This document shows positions 45,701 to 55,664 of a DNA stretch of 64,000 nt, piece after piece (position 1 is the first letter of the stretch; each line of letters opens with the position of its first letter). The notes beneath the pieces are model-generated. The model was not told the origin of the DNA and did no database searches. It saw only the letters and a list, made by a program, of their open reading frames with translations. The DNA comes from Allolobophora icterica. Taxonomy: Eukaryota > Annelida > Clitellata > Crassiclitellata > Lumbricidae. The translations under genes were made by a program, and so were the position numbers. The stretch covers positions 24,893,189 to 24,957,188 of the forward strand of contig OY744617.1 of the NCBI GenBank assembly GCA_963556255.1. Direction: 5' to 3'.

Positions 45701-48700
45701 CAATCTTTACTAGAAAATGGTGCTTACATAATTCTGCATAAGTCCGGACCCCATTTTAAATTTAAAATTTTTGACCTGCGTGAAATCATATGCCAACCTA
45801 TACAAGTAGGCCTATGCAGCTATTGATCGACGAAGGCATGATAGTTACATGAAATCATAATGTTATGCAACCCAGCCAACAATGGTTACATCTATACCAA
45901 TATGGACCCCAGGAATGTGGATGACGGTTAACGTTGTGAGCATTCGTGATTGCCGTGATTGTCGAGATCATGGAATTTATTCGTGACCACGAAGGAGGAG
46001 GGGTGATGGTTTTTCTTAAATTTTCTCTTGTATTTTCGGTCATTCTTTGTTTTATATAGAGCTTTTAGTTTCATATTTTTCGATATTTAGTTTTTGTTTA
46101 TGATTATGTGTTTAGAGTAGGGCCTATTGCTTTCACTTAATTGACTTAGTCTCAATGCAACTTGTCGTTGTTCTGCATTTCATGCAATCTTACACTTTAC
46201 TATTAACCAACTTCTAACCTGCCTCAGAGAGAGATAACCTTGTAAAACCAGTGCTTTTTTTCAGCCGGAAGGCGCCGGAACAGCGTTTCGTCACCTTTTT
46301 TTTCAGCTATTAAAAATAATTTATTTCTTTTAATAATAAAAACAATAATTTAGTTATTTTAATTTAATTTCAGTATCGAGAACTGTTTTCAGTGTTTAAA
46401 GAGACACCTCCCGACCCCAAATCCCGTTTTCTCGGAATTTTATCCCTTCCATAAATGTTCAGTTCCGGAACCAATTGTTCAGTTCCGGTACCTTTTTTCT
46501 AGAAAAAAGCACTGTGTAAAAGTATACAATTACTTCACATATCCTTGGCCACGACCATAACAAAAACAGCTAGTATTTCAACATATCATCATAGCACCTT
46601 TGTGAGATTTATGAGGTGCTATGTAAATAGTTATGTGTAGGTACATGCAAGCATACATGCATCGCCCCAAAGTGCAAGCATTACAATGGATTCCCACTAA
46701 ACGTAGAATCCATTTAAACATGTCTCACAGTTTACAGGTAGAAAAACACTGGCCAGCCAACCTATATCCTTACTCACTCCGCAGATTCACAAATATTGCA
46801 CTTACACATCGAATGGTTTGACTTTTTATGCAGGCCGACCCAGAATCGGAACGGCAGACCTACTGTATTGGGTTCTAGGGCAATTCGGAGCCGGACAATT
46901 GGGAGCGGACAGTTCGGAGCGGACAATTCGGAGACGGGCAATTCGGAGCCGGGCAATTCGGAGCGGATATATTGAGCGGACAATTCGGAGCCGGGCAATT
47001 CGGAGCGGATATATTGAGCGGACAATTCGGAGCCGGGCAATTCGGAGCCGGACAATTCGGAGCGGATAGAATAGCGTCTAATCATGATCGCCATTCAATC
47101 AAAACTACTATGCATAGCAAACAAGTCACGAATTAAGTTTAAAAAGTTCTTCAGTTTCATTAGTCTAACCATAATCGCCATTCAATCAAAACTACTATGC
47201 ATTACAAACAAGTCACGAATTAAAAGTTTAAAAAGTTCTTAAAGCTGCGGAGTGAAATTGCAGTGAAATGTAGGCCTACTAATGTTTCAATTGATTACAC
47301 TGCTATGCATTTTAAAAGAAAGAATCAGATGTCTGATTTATTTTTACTGATTTTATACAATTCTGACATCCTGATTTCAAATATGTTGATGAAATTTGGC
47401 CATCACGTCACAATTTCGTACAAATCAAATTATAAGTTTATTGAATTTTTACATTATTGAGAAATTATTTTCTCTTTGATACACTGCAGAAAAAAATTAT
47501 AAGAAAGGTTTATAAAAGTCCTGATGTCAAAATCTTAGAAACAGATGACAGTGCCCAGATGTTTACAATAATTTTATACAAAATATATGGCAAAATCTTG
47601 TATACAATGAAACTGAGACATAAGCCGTCTTAGGGACAGAAACGTGTTTTCTTAGATTTTCTTGCGTGTTCTTCCTTTGACGAACAATCTCTGTTCATCA
47701 TCCAGAAATAGTCCATCAAATCAAAGGGGGTTTCCAGAGAGTAGTCCAAAAGTGGTCCAAGTCCGATTCCAGGAAACCAGATCAGGAGAGCCAGAGTAGC
47801 TGTCAAGGCGGGTGTCGTTTACGGCGAGAAGAATTGGAAGGCGGAGGATCAGATGAGTCAGGGTAGGAGTATTTGAAAAGGTGAGACTTCAGTTCTGAGT
47901 GGAAAGTCCGGGGGTGATAGATAGAGGAACAAGAGGAGGAGGATGAAGGACGGGTAGCAATGATGATGGAGGCACTGAGAAACTGCGGAATTCAGGAGGG
48001 AGATCATTCCAGAGGCGTGGTGCTGTGATGGAAATGGCTCGGTTGGAGAACTTGAGGTGAGTAGTGACTGGGGGTCGAGAAAGACTGAGATAGGACGATG
48101 ATCGGGTCTGAATGGTGAAGAGATCACGAAGTTACTTGGGCTGGGAATATTGTAGGGAGTTGTAGGATAGTGATAGAACTTTCTAGTGGATTCGCTCTGT
48201 GATTTTTAACCAATGGAGTGATTTGAGGATAGGAGTGATATGATGATGTTTGGGCGTTCTAGTGACAGCTCTGGCTAGTGAGTTTTGGATAAGCTGTAGA
48301 TGCTTGATTTGAGTGGATTCGAGGTTGAGAAAAAGAGAATTGCAGTAATCAAGCTTTGAATGAACAATGGAGGTAGCAATGGTGGAGGCAGTTTTAAGGT
48401 CGAGCATGGGTCGTATGCGTCGGAGGTCACGAATGTGCATGAAGCAGGAGCGCGAGAGGTTGGAGATGTGGTTAGAGAAGGAGAGGTGTGGATAAAAAAT
48501 AACACCAAGATTGCGAACAGAGGAGTCAGCGGTGAAGGTGAGAGACGATGAGTTAGTCGAAAGGTTTATGGAAGGATCAGGGATTTTCTTGATTTGATCA
48601 GGAAGGCCTAGGATGATGAATTCAGTTTTGGAAGGGTTAAGGCAGAGGAGATTGGATGACATCCACTCTTAAATAAGGTTAACCACGTTGAGTAGTTGTG

Positions 48701-51700
48701 TGATGGCGGTGGAAAAAGAGTCTGGGAAGAAGGATATGAAGAGTTGGGTGTCATCTGCATAGAGATGGTGGTCGACAGAGGAGGATTTTATGAGATGGCT
48801 TAAGGGTGTGGTATAAAGGATGAAAAGTAGTGGATCCAGGACGGAGCCTTGAGGGACACCACAGGAAAGAGGAAGGGGTTGTGAGCAGTGGCTGGAGGCT
48901 TTAACAGAGAAGGATCGGTAAGACAAGTAGGACTGGAACCAGAGTGGAGCAGTATCAGAGACGCTAAAAACCAAGAAGATAGTCGTTGAAGAAGAAGGCT
49001 GTGATCAATGGTGTCAAATGCGGCAGAGATGTCGAGAAAACCCTACGTGATACAGAAAAAAGGATATCATTTTTGAAATCAGCAGACTAAAATCTTTTAG
49101 AAAAACATGTTTTTGGCAGAACATCAAAAATCATGCATAGCAGTGTTATATAAGACCACACTGTTATGCATGAAAATCTATTCCATGTTACGTTGTAAGT
49201 TTCATTAGTCATTTAAGTTTATGTTGTGGCTGCATCCGCGCAGGTACTCGATGCATGTGCGGTTACCGTAATCTAATACCACACTTCGCAGTCGACGGTC
49301 CAAATCCCTATATTTTTTCTTTCTCAGAGGAGGATCTTCTCCTGCAATTAGCCGCTCGACATTCAGTTGATTGATACTTTGCTCCCTTTGCAATTTGACA
49401 ACTAATCGCGGAAGAGTGGGATGGGCGATCTGAACCGTGCGAATGCGCTATGCCAACCCTCGACTGCGTTGTTGGTGCGAGGATTTTCTTCACGGACAGC
49501 TTCATAGCAATCCCAAATGTCTGAGTGGAAACGAGCAGCATTTCTGCGTCGTCGCACTCGTCGTCCAATAAAAGTATCTTTTGCAGTGGATCTACTTCTG
49601 GGAATGTGTCAAGTCTTGTTAATTCTTCATACGCCGCTACTTTGTCGCTGGTTGGTACAAATGCCAGAGCCACTAGCATGCGGATGTGCATCGCATACTC
49701 TGGCTCGTTGTTATACGTGTTTGTGTAATGTTAAAAGAGAGTCATGTGACACATGGCCATACTGTGTAGTACTAAATAAAGGCCTTTGATGTCATTCTTT
49801 CTCAGTGAGGGAAAGATCAGAGAACGATTTGTTTGTTGCCACAAAATAAATACTAAATGGCTAGAAAGCCGTAAGTGCCCCAGCTTTGCATCGCCAAAGG
49901 CCTTTGATGACATTATAAAAATTGATACGTGAGAGTCCGACGCTATTCTATCCGCTCCGAATTGCCCGGCTCCGAATTGTCCGCTCAATTTATCCGCTCC
50001 GAATTGCCCGTCTCCGAATTGTCCGCTCCGAACTGTCCGCTCCCAATTGTCCGGCTCCGAATTGTCCGGACACCACTGTATTGCCACCATTTTTCGATCG
50101 TTTGCTTAGAACTATCACACTTTGTGTTGTCTCTGTCTTCAGAATCTATCAGACTTAGGTTCTCTCTGTAGACTTGTTCATTGTCATTCGCTATGAATGT
50201 CTCTTTTCGAATACAGAGTTCAATTACACACGATCGTTCAGTTACGTTACGATACACTGACTATAATCATTGTTGAGATGGCTACGACATTGCAACAACT
50301 ATAACAACTTCTATTCTAGACTTCTTAGGATGAACGCCTGATGTCTGCTTAACACTAGACATGCCAGTAATTCCCAGTCTAAGCTTCATAAACACTGCAT
50401 CTGACTAACTGCACGACTGACTTCTGACCGCTGACGATCACTCTCCAGACTACTCTACAGTATATACCGGCTTACATATCCTAAGCCATCTAGACCTCTT
50501 TGGTAAAGGTATCTTGTGATTGGTTGTTCAACTGTAGGACCTTACCTAGGATCCCTATACATGTAGATTGCCATTACGTCTACTGGAAGGTGTGACTTAG
50601 TCTAACCTTACCTAATATACTGAGTTACTGACCAATTGAACACTTTTCGTGACGTGGATGGATCACTCTTCCAGAAACTTCTAAAGTGTACACCTGCTTT
50701 CCAAATATTATTTTGTAGCCATCTTCTCTCGACTGATCTGAAACTCCTGAGGCAGCCTTCTTAGGCGCTGTCTAGAAGTTGGCCAGGTGGATACAGTTAA
50801 TCTTAATCTACAGATGTCATCACATGTTATCCTATTTCATCTCCCTAGGCCCTAGAAGCCTCAGTGTCTGGTAACCTATCTGGGTTCCAAAATTACTTTA
50901 CATACCTGAGTGAACTCTGTGATAGAACAAACCATCGATGAAGGCATTCTGTATTGTCCTAACCGCACTATAAAAGTTCTCAGATCAGATCAGATTATAT
51001 AGGTTTCTTTCATTTGGCTCCCTAGTAATATGTATTGTTTAATTAGTAATTCACACTCTTGACAGTTGCGTTTTTTTTCATTTGAAACTAGGCCTTTAGC
51101 AACTTAAGCTCGAATTTTTAGAATCTGAAATGAGTTTTTTGTGCTTATTTACCACAGATTTCCTGCCAAGCAGATTCCTACTGGGACGGTTACAACTATA
51201 CTTCGAGCATGAAAAGTGTGGCAAAATATTACGCCGCTCTAGAGGTTGAAAAATACGCTATATGTATAAATACACAAATACATACACACGTCTATATATT
51301 TATACACCCATGCATACATGCATACATACTAATACGCAAATATGGTTTTACGCACACATTTACATGTGCAAATATGCATATAAAATGCCTACGCTAGCGA
51401 TCTAAATACAATTTTTTTGCAAATCATCTTTAAAGCCTTTTATACTGCTTCCCTGTTTTATTGCCATGCTTAAATTGTCTTTTTCTATTGTATTGCACAT
51501 AAGCACATATATATGTAGTACATTGCGTAACCTCTCATGGCAACATCAGGTTCTGTTACGGAATCGGAAGATACGATGTATATTGTCACAATAATTTCTG
51601 ATTGCCGAAAATTCAGAAAATGTCACAGTGATCGTTATGGCACGAACCTGTTCAAAGAAATATAGGATGAGTATTGGAGATTATGTTGGTCATTAGGCTA

Positions 51701-52525
51701 TCAGTTACAGCGTGACCTGGACCCAAGTGGAAACTTTATGTAAACGGGGATAATTCCTTCTCATTGATTCAGGATGCATTTCCTCCATTAAGAAGAATTT
51801 TTCCGATACATGTCGTTCTAGTTCATATTCATACATGTCGTTCTAGTTCACTGCTTGCAACTACAATCGTACCCTGCTTAGGCTCTTTCGTGTCCTAGCA
51901 ACGAACTGTGATTTTTCAATGAATTCACTAAGAAATAAAAATTGGAGCCTCTCTGTAGTTCTTAAGGCACACTAAGCAATTCAGAGATATGTGATAGATA
52001 TGTTATGAATAGAAAGGTGTGGAACTGTGGATTCTAGGTGGATTATAGCTGTCAACAGCGTGAAGGAGAGTGAATAAACTGAGACAGCGAATTTCACTTA
52101 TAGTTAGATATATATACCACATATAAACGGTTTAAGCAAATGTGACTAAATTTCCAACTAAACATCGTTAATCTGAATGTTGTCTATCTCAGAGCACCGT
52201 CGAGAGCTACAACATCAGTCTGACTAATGGACCCACGTACGACGTTACATTTAAATCAACTCTTCCGTTGACCTGTAGTCACTGCAATAATTCAGAGTGT
52301 TGCCAATACAATTTCCACATGGCGAAGGGTGACAGTACTGTAGCCAATAGCTATTGCGTTCTGTCTTGGACAGATGGCGACACAGCAAAAATGACCGTTT
52401 ATTTTGTACCGGGAGCCACGCAAGAGAAAGAGTCCTTCGCGATAGTCTTCGTACCATACGTTGATGATCTAGCGACGTATGAGGGGCGTACGCTGTGGCA
52501 CAACTATGTGATCCCAACAGTCAAA
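34089..52525 (+). CDS. Gene B: VWDE-like paralogue, 5' part, 6 exons found
   Basis: Exons: 34089-34332, 36113-36247, 41570-41791, 43799-44076, 51158-51244, 52193-52525. All five junctions have compatible phases (1,1,1,0,0). The last four match gene A exons 1 to 4 in order and length class, and the last is 333 bp in both. The first two supply the N-terminus that gene A lacks in this window: [16 protein letters not shown]...LCDYGI, then WFRFASGAG...[16 protein letters not shown]. This is the VWDE opening domain (CDxxxxxGWYRF..CGTxxPxWLxGxHP). The introns are swollen by transposons; the four shared exons span 11 kb against 7.5 kb in gene A. The VWD exons expected within a few hundred bases after 52525 were not found before the end of the window. 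Confidence 0.8.
34340..34775 (+). pseudogene. LINE 3' end (family B)
   Basis: It reads [20 protein letters not shown] and [20 protein letters not shown] (RT C-terminal WNxLP/FKxxLKxxLF region, decayed). The 3' end is CGAGTGGCGCTTTATAAGTCC. The same family lies inverted at 38945-39600 and 47690-49040. It starts a few bases after the donor of gene B exon 1. Confidence 0.75.
35257..35334. repeat. (GT)n microsatellite
   Basis: About 38 uninterrupted GT units. Confidence 0.97.
36113..36247 (+). CDS. Gene B exon 2: WFRF...HCGTEAP domain exon
   Basis: The acceptor TTATCAG ends at 36112 and the donor GTGAGA starts at 36248. With the base from exon 1 it reads [41 protein letters not shown], HCGTxAP and GxHP are the hallmarks of the VWDE/D8C-like N-terminal domain. 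The exit phase 1 fits exon 3. Confidence 0.8.
37182..37262. mobile_element. Truncated hAT-type MITE, relative of 53195-53356
   Basis: CATAGGCGTAATTTGTGG...GGGTACCCGTACCCCAACTTTTT matches the left part of the complete copy at 53195. The right end was not found. Confidence 0.5.
37310..38010 (-). pseudogene. Two LINE C-termini, minus strand
   Basis: The downstream part (37680 to 37310) reads [46 protein letters not shown]. The upstream part (38010 to 37735) reads [20 protein letters not shown] followed by [14 protein letters not shown]. Both are the WNxLP...F+xxLKxxLF tail of CR1/L2-type RTs. The second ends in an AATAATAAC tail, so two different copies abut. Confidence 0.7.
38090..38750 (-). 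mobile_element. LINE 3' untranslated fragment (family C)
   Basis: ACTTTAATGTTCAAAGACAC, TTAGCCCCGCTGAATTAGGGT and CTAACTAATC-type motifs are shared with 4890-5375 and 59825-60450. The middle contains (AATC)n and may hold a second nested copy (38370 onwards). Confidence 0.45.
38945..39600 (-). pseudogene. LINE 3' end (family B)
   Basis: On the minus strand it reads [40 protein letters not shown], then a long 3' UTR with GAGCGCTCGTGAATAGGCTG. It matches 34340-34775 and 47690-48130. Confidence 0.75.
40240..41250 (-). pseudogene. LINE (minus strand) interrupted by a second LINE
   Basis: The minus strand at 41240-40960 encodes the start of an AP-endonuclease (NCRN..., [14 protein letters not shown]). 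At 40500-40240 it encodes an RT C-terminus ([37 protein letters not shown]). Between them lies a + strand LINE fragment (40640-40970). The middle of the older element is missing. Confidence 0.65.
40640..40975 (+). pseudogene. LINE RT fragment inserted in the minus-strand LINE
   Basis: [40 protein letters not shown] and [17 protein letters not shown] are the RT thumb region of a CR1/L2-type element, in + orientation. It is related to the 11400-12510 copy. Confidence 0.75.
41570..41791 (+). CDS. Gene B exon 3: Cys-rich segment, paralogue of gene A exon 1
   Basis: The acceptor GTTACAG ends at 41569 and the donor GTTAGT starts at 41792. It reads [46 protein letters not shown], with all Cys positions of gene A exon 1 kept. 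Confidence 0.87.
42640..42865. repeat. (TTG)n, (TGG)n and GAT microsatellites
   Basis: About 50 bp of TTG units pass directly into about 60 bp of TGG units, then ATAACA and GATGAT arrays. Poly-Gly, poly-Val and poly-Pro frames here are artefacts. Confidence 0.95.
43799..44076 (+). CDS. Gene B exon 4: paralogue of gene A exon 2
   Basis: The acceptor TTGGCAG ends at 43798 and the donor GTATAA starts at 44077. It reads [43 protein letters not shown]. The [20 protein letters not shown] block is nearly the same as in gene A, while the middle (46-60) is divergent in sequence and 7 codons shorter. Confidence 0.87.
44640..45480 (-). pseudogene. piggyBac-type transposase, decayed
   Basis: The minus strand at 45456-45244 has [20 protein letters not shown]. 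At 45133-44708 it has [20 protein letters not shown] and [20 protein letters not shown], then PGTSI. These are the W..tPP..r and RFLRFDxxxTRxxRRxxDKL motifs of piggyBac transposases. The catalytic VDE region just after PGTSI is corrupted and no TTAA ends were located. It lies in gene B intron 4. Confidence 0.75.
46249..46514. mobile_element. hAT-type MITE, 266 bp
   Basis: The ends CAGTGCTTTTTT and (inverted) the same are flanked by TGTAAAAC (46241-46248) and TGTAAAAG (46515-46522), a 7-of-8 match. Inside, CCGGAA and GGTACC motifs mirror each other near both ends. No ORF. Confidence 0.7.
47081..47241. repeat. Direct repeat, ~72 bp x 2
   Basis: ATCGCCATTCAATCAAAACT...ACAAGTCACGAATTAA...GTTTAAAAAGTTCTT occurs at 47088-47150 and again at 47171-47240, just inside the left TIR of the MULE. 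Confidence 0.85.
47690..49040 (-). pseudogene. LINE (family B) inserted in the MULE
   Basis: The minus strand reads [54 protein letters not shown] (intact YADD), [54 protein letters not shown]. The RT is fairly well kept with few frame breaks and is 5'-truncated. Its 3' part matches 34340-34775 and 38945-39600. Confidence 0.85.
49205..49691 (-). pseudogene. MULE transposase C-terminal remnant
   Basis: The minus strand reads [20 protein letters not shown] and, in another frame, [20 protein letters not shown] with [20 protein letters not shown] and EYLRGCSHN. This is the C-terminal pattern (AFVP..DV..A...L; REQ....; YLRGIAHN) of MULE transposases that act as cut-and-paste enzymes. The DDE core is missing, so the element cannot move by itself. 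Confidence 0.8.
50100..51150. other. Intron of gene B without recognised content
   Basis: Mixed-composition sequence with no coding pattern. CAGATCAGATCAGATTATAT near 50983 could be a short tail repeat. I cannot assign it to a known element. Confidence 0.4.
51158..51244 (+). CDS. Gene B exon 5: short WDGY exon
   Basis: The acceptor CCACAG ends at 51157 and the donor GTTGAA (weak) starts at 51245. There are 29 codons: [27 protein letters not shown]. It is the counterpart of gene A exon 3, five codons shorter and without its GYEP duplication. Confidence 0.8.
52193..52525 (+). CDS. Gene B exon 6: pre-VWD segment
   Basis: The acceptor ATCTCAG ends at 52192 and the donor GTAAGC starts at 52526. 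There are 111 codons, the same length as gene A exon 4: [35 protein letters not shown]. Within about 100 bp downstream the intron runs into a LINE tail. Confidence 0.87.
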
Positions 52526-52619
52526 GTAAGCAAACGTTTAGTTTACTCGGGCGCAATTTTCTGATATCTAAGTATTTCATTTTTGGGCGGCTGCTTGTTG
52601 TTGTAATTGTAATTGTAGA

Positions 52620-52825
52620 CGGATTTTCGTATCGCGCTGCTTCAAGAGACACGATTCAGAGACGCTTTCCATGGTGGTCGACCAGATGACATGGAATGGA
52701 ATTCCCTGGAGTTGCGTCACTTCCTCTGGGTCTCTTCCTCTGAATTCTACCCGTTACTTAAGACTACTATCTTCCGCTTGGCCAGGGTCAGGAGAGCCTC
52801 TGAGTAGAGACCTCGAAATAGGGAC
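52620..52825 (+). pseudogene. LINE 3' end
   Basis: In + frames: RIALLQETRFRDAFHGGRPD, then DDMEWNSLELRHFLWVSSSE, FYPLLKTTIFRLARVRRASE. This is the WN.L....F...LKT..F tail. It lies about 100 bp downstream of the donor of gene B exon 6. Confidence 0.65.
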
Positions 52826-53194
52826 CTGCGATCACAAATTTTCAGTCGAATCAAATCTCGATTCGAATCGGGGGTAAAGATTCGACTTCGAATCGAATCT
52901 CGAATCGAATCAGCGGGTACCAGTTGATATTCATAAGGCTTGATTGCACAGGCGTACCACTGTATCAATATATCAATAACTCTTCTGCAGTTTAAAATCA
53001 ATTAAACTAAAAATTGAGCTAATTAACAGAATTAAAAATAACACCAATAATTTATGAGTTAAGTAAGTACATTCTTTATTGTACCAATTGCATAAGCGTA
53101 CTTTGGTGTATGTATACATCTAAGCGGAATATAACCAGAGCTTCTCGTTTGAGGCGAGCGATCGATCGCTCTCCTTGGTCTCGTCTTGCAAAGG

Positions 53195-53356
53195 CATAGG
53201 CGTAATTTATGGTTGGTACGAGGAGTACCCGCACCCCACTTTTTGAACAATGCCAATTAATATTTTATTATTGTGCCTTCCTAGAGGTCGCAGTCTCCGC
53301 CTTGCTTCTTGTAAGAAATTGGTACCCCCACCTTTTAGACCAAAGTTACGCCCCTG
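53195..53356. mobile_element. hAT-type MITE, 162 bp
   Basis: The ends CATAGGCGTAATTT and (inverted) CAGGGGCGTAACTTT are flanked by the perfect 8-bp direct repeat TGCAAAGG (53187-53194, 53357-53364). A truncated relative lies at 37182. Confidence 0.85.
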
Positions 53357-53426
53357 TGCAAAGGTACGGGCGAGCGGTCAATTGCTCACCTAGCCGAAGG
53401 CGTCTCACCGTCGGTCGTCGCTCGAT

Positions 53427-53427
53427 T

Positions 53428-53477
<50 letters not shown>

Positions 53478-53492
53478 AATGATGATGATGAT
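53427..53492. repeat. (GAT)n microsatellite
   Basis: About 21 ATG/GAT units with one ATA interruption. Confidence 0.95.
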
Positions 53493-54254
53493 ATTCGTTT
53501 ATTGTTTACAAAGTAAACACACGCTGACAAACCGCAGCGTTACCGAATTTACATTAGGCCTAGTTTATTTTCTTGCCGCAGCGGTGAATGCGTGCCGTGA
53601 CCTAATGACTACTGAGTGATCACTCTATTTTCGTGCAATATGATTGGACATAACAAGACGGTCGACACCTCACGCCGCGTGACATCATTCGTACAGTCAC
53701 TAATTATATGCAGCTATACGAATACGATACACAAAATACGCTGTACGTGTACAACAGCTCTAGAGGTCGACCGCGCATCGCTTGCCTACTCAATCCAGTG
53801 CGATCGATTTTCAAACCGCCTACTATTGACAATGATGGATAATGCAGTGAAATTAATCAAATTTAAGTTCAATTTTTTTACTTTATCTCTATAGCTACAA
53901 ACAATAAAGAAGTGCTTTGTGTCTATGGTAGGGTTGCCCTATCCGAAAACTAAAAGAAGCTATTTCTAGCATTGTACAATCGGATGATCTTCATTTTCAA
54001 GATCATTTGACATCTGTTGCCAATATTAATATCTCAGGGTCCTGTGAGGGCCAAAGAGAAATTTCCATTCCAAGACAGCTTCCTCTTGGTTGTGTAAATC
54101 CAACAAAGTCATGATCAACATCGTATGATCATCGTAAGACCATAGCATGACCTTGACGTTCAAGGTCACTGGCCTGTTATGGTTTATCTTTGGTTACGCA
54201 GGAACTCAAAGTGTCACAATGGCGCTCTGGGTATCTATTTAATGGGTTTTGAGG

Positions 54255-54691
54255 CAGTGCATATTTTAAGGAATTTAGACTACTGGGACAAAATTTTGGA
54301 ACTCGTCTCTGAAAAACTTTCATCACCTTTTTTCTCGGAATTCATCTCCCAAAAAAGTTGGTGACCTATTTTTTAGGAAGTCATCTCCCGAAAAAGTCAG
54401 CTCCCGAAAACAATTGATGACTTTTTTTTACCAATTCGCCTCCCAAGAAAGTTGATGACCTTTTTTAGGAAGTCATCTCCCGAAAAAGTCACCTCCCGAA
54501 AACAATTCATGACCTTTTTTGGGAATTTCCTCATTTACTACTGGGGCAAATCTTGAATCTGTTGCAACATTTTGTCCCACTACTTATACTTTAACCATAC
54601 ATTGCATGGGACAAATCACCCTAACTACTGGGACAAATCCTAACACTACTGGGACATTTGTCCCACTAGTTATACAGTTAGAATATGCCCT
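54255..54691. mobile_element. Non-autonomous element, 9-bp TSD, copy 2
   Basis: The left end is CAGTGCATATTTTAAGGAAT. The right end GAATATGCCCT is followed by GTTTT, where a hAT-type MITE is inserted. After removing that insertion the flanks are the perfect direct repeat GTTTTGAGG (54246-54254 and 55251-55259). It shares the ACTACTGGGACAAAT repeats and TIRs of copy 1 (13341-13883) and has three or more CATCTCCCGAAAAAGT subrepeats. Confidence 0.8.
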
Positions 54692-54696
54692 GTTTT

Positions 54697-55247
54697 TAGT
54701 GATGGGCAATAGTTAACTAAAAAGTTGCTAACTTTTAGTTTAACTAAAAAATTTTAGTTAAGGAAGAAGTTTAACTAAAATAAAATAGTTTAGTTAAAAC
54801 CATAGTTTAACTAAAAAATTTTAGTTGCTAACTAAAAAGTTTAACTAAAAAAATCAGCAATATGGAACTATTTTTCCACAGTGAACATTGAACACTGTCG
54901 GCAAAAAAACTTTTAACACTGCATGGTTTTAGCATTAACAGCCTGTGTTTTCAAATTCATACACTACTTACAGTACACATGTAACTGTATGCCAGAACAC
55001 TACACATTGCATAGTTTGAAGGTGAAATTGTCATTGACGCTTTGCATTATTACAGTTCACTTAGCGTCTTTTATTGTGAAAATGTTTGTCGTAAAAAGTT
55101 GGAAAAAAGTTAGAAAAAGTTTAACTACTTTTTTTAGTTTAGTTAACTAATTTCCAAAATCAGTTGCCAACTTTAGTTAAACTATTTTCTGTTAGTTGGA
55201 AAATAGTTTTAGTTTAACTAAAAAAAATAGTTTAGTGCCCATCACTG
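54697..55247. mobile_element. hAT-type MITE of AACTAAA-rich sequence, 551 bp
   Basis: The ends TAGTGATGGGCA and (inverted) CAGTGATGGGCA are flanked by the perfect 8-bp repeat CCTGTTTT (54689-54696, 55248-55255). Both subterminal regions are packed with TAGTTTAACTAAA units in both orientations. It is inserted at the very end of the older element 54255-54691. Confidence 0.88.
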
Positions 55248-55664
55248 CCTGTTTTGAGGGTCGTGGAATTCAAAGAAGGTATACCTAATATTGTACAATC
55301 ACACGATGACCTTGTAGTAACTGTTGTAGGTCACTTTACCTGATTTGGTTGACTATATAATTGGTTTCTCTGAAACCACAAACGACAGAATTGTGACTGT
55401 GGCTTTTGTTTTGTGTAAGAATTAAAGCCCTTTCATAAAAAAGATTAGTCATGAAACGTTGTAATTCACAGAGGAAAATATAATTTGTGGCATGAAGGTT
55501 TAGCTGGATCCACTCAACCATCCATCCTTTACATAAAGCAAAAACATGGTGGAGGTTACTAATGTTGTCATGTCTTAGGATTGATGCGGTAACGTTCGCG
55601 CCTCAACTTCTAAAGCAACCACCATTCTGGGGAGTTTTTATGGAGGAGTGTACACTCTAAACCC

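Larger units (their letters stand above)
46871..50074. mobile_element. Mutator-like element (MULE), 3.2 kb, with minisatellite TIRs
   Basis: It is flanked by the perfect 9-bp direct repeat ACTGTATTG (46862-46870 and 50075-50083). The ends GGTTCTAGGGCAATTCGG and (inverted) GGTGTCCGGACAATTCGG open terminal inverted repeats of 208 bp (46871-47078) and 136 bp (49939-50074). Both are built from 12-bp units of the type CAATTCGGAGCG and end in GGATAGAATAGCGTC. Inside are a MULE transposase remnant (49205-49691, minus) and a later LINE insertion (47690-49040). Confidence 0.88.

Noticed and set aside
46774..47094. Repetitive frame with [14 protein letters not shown] units
   Set aside because: It is the 12-bp minisatellite of the MULE terminal repeat read as protein; both strands and both TIRs give similar frames.
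52830..52915. Start of another hAT-type MITE (ATTCGAATCGAATC motifs)
   Set aside because: The motifs fit a known hAT terminal style but I could not find the second end or a target duplication.
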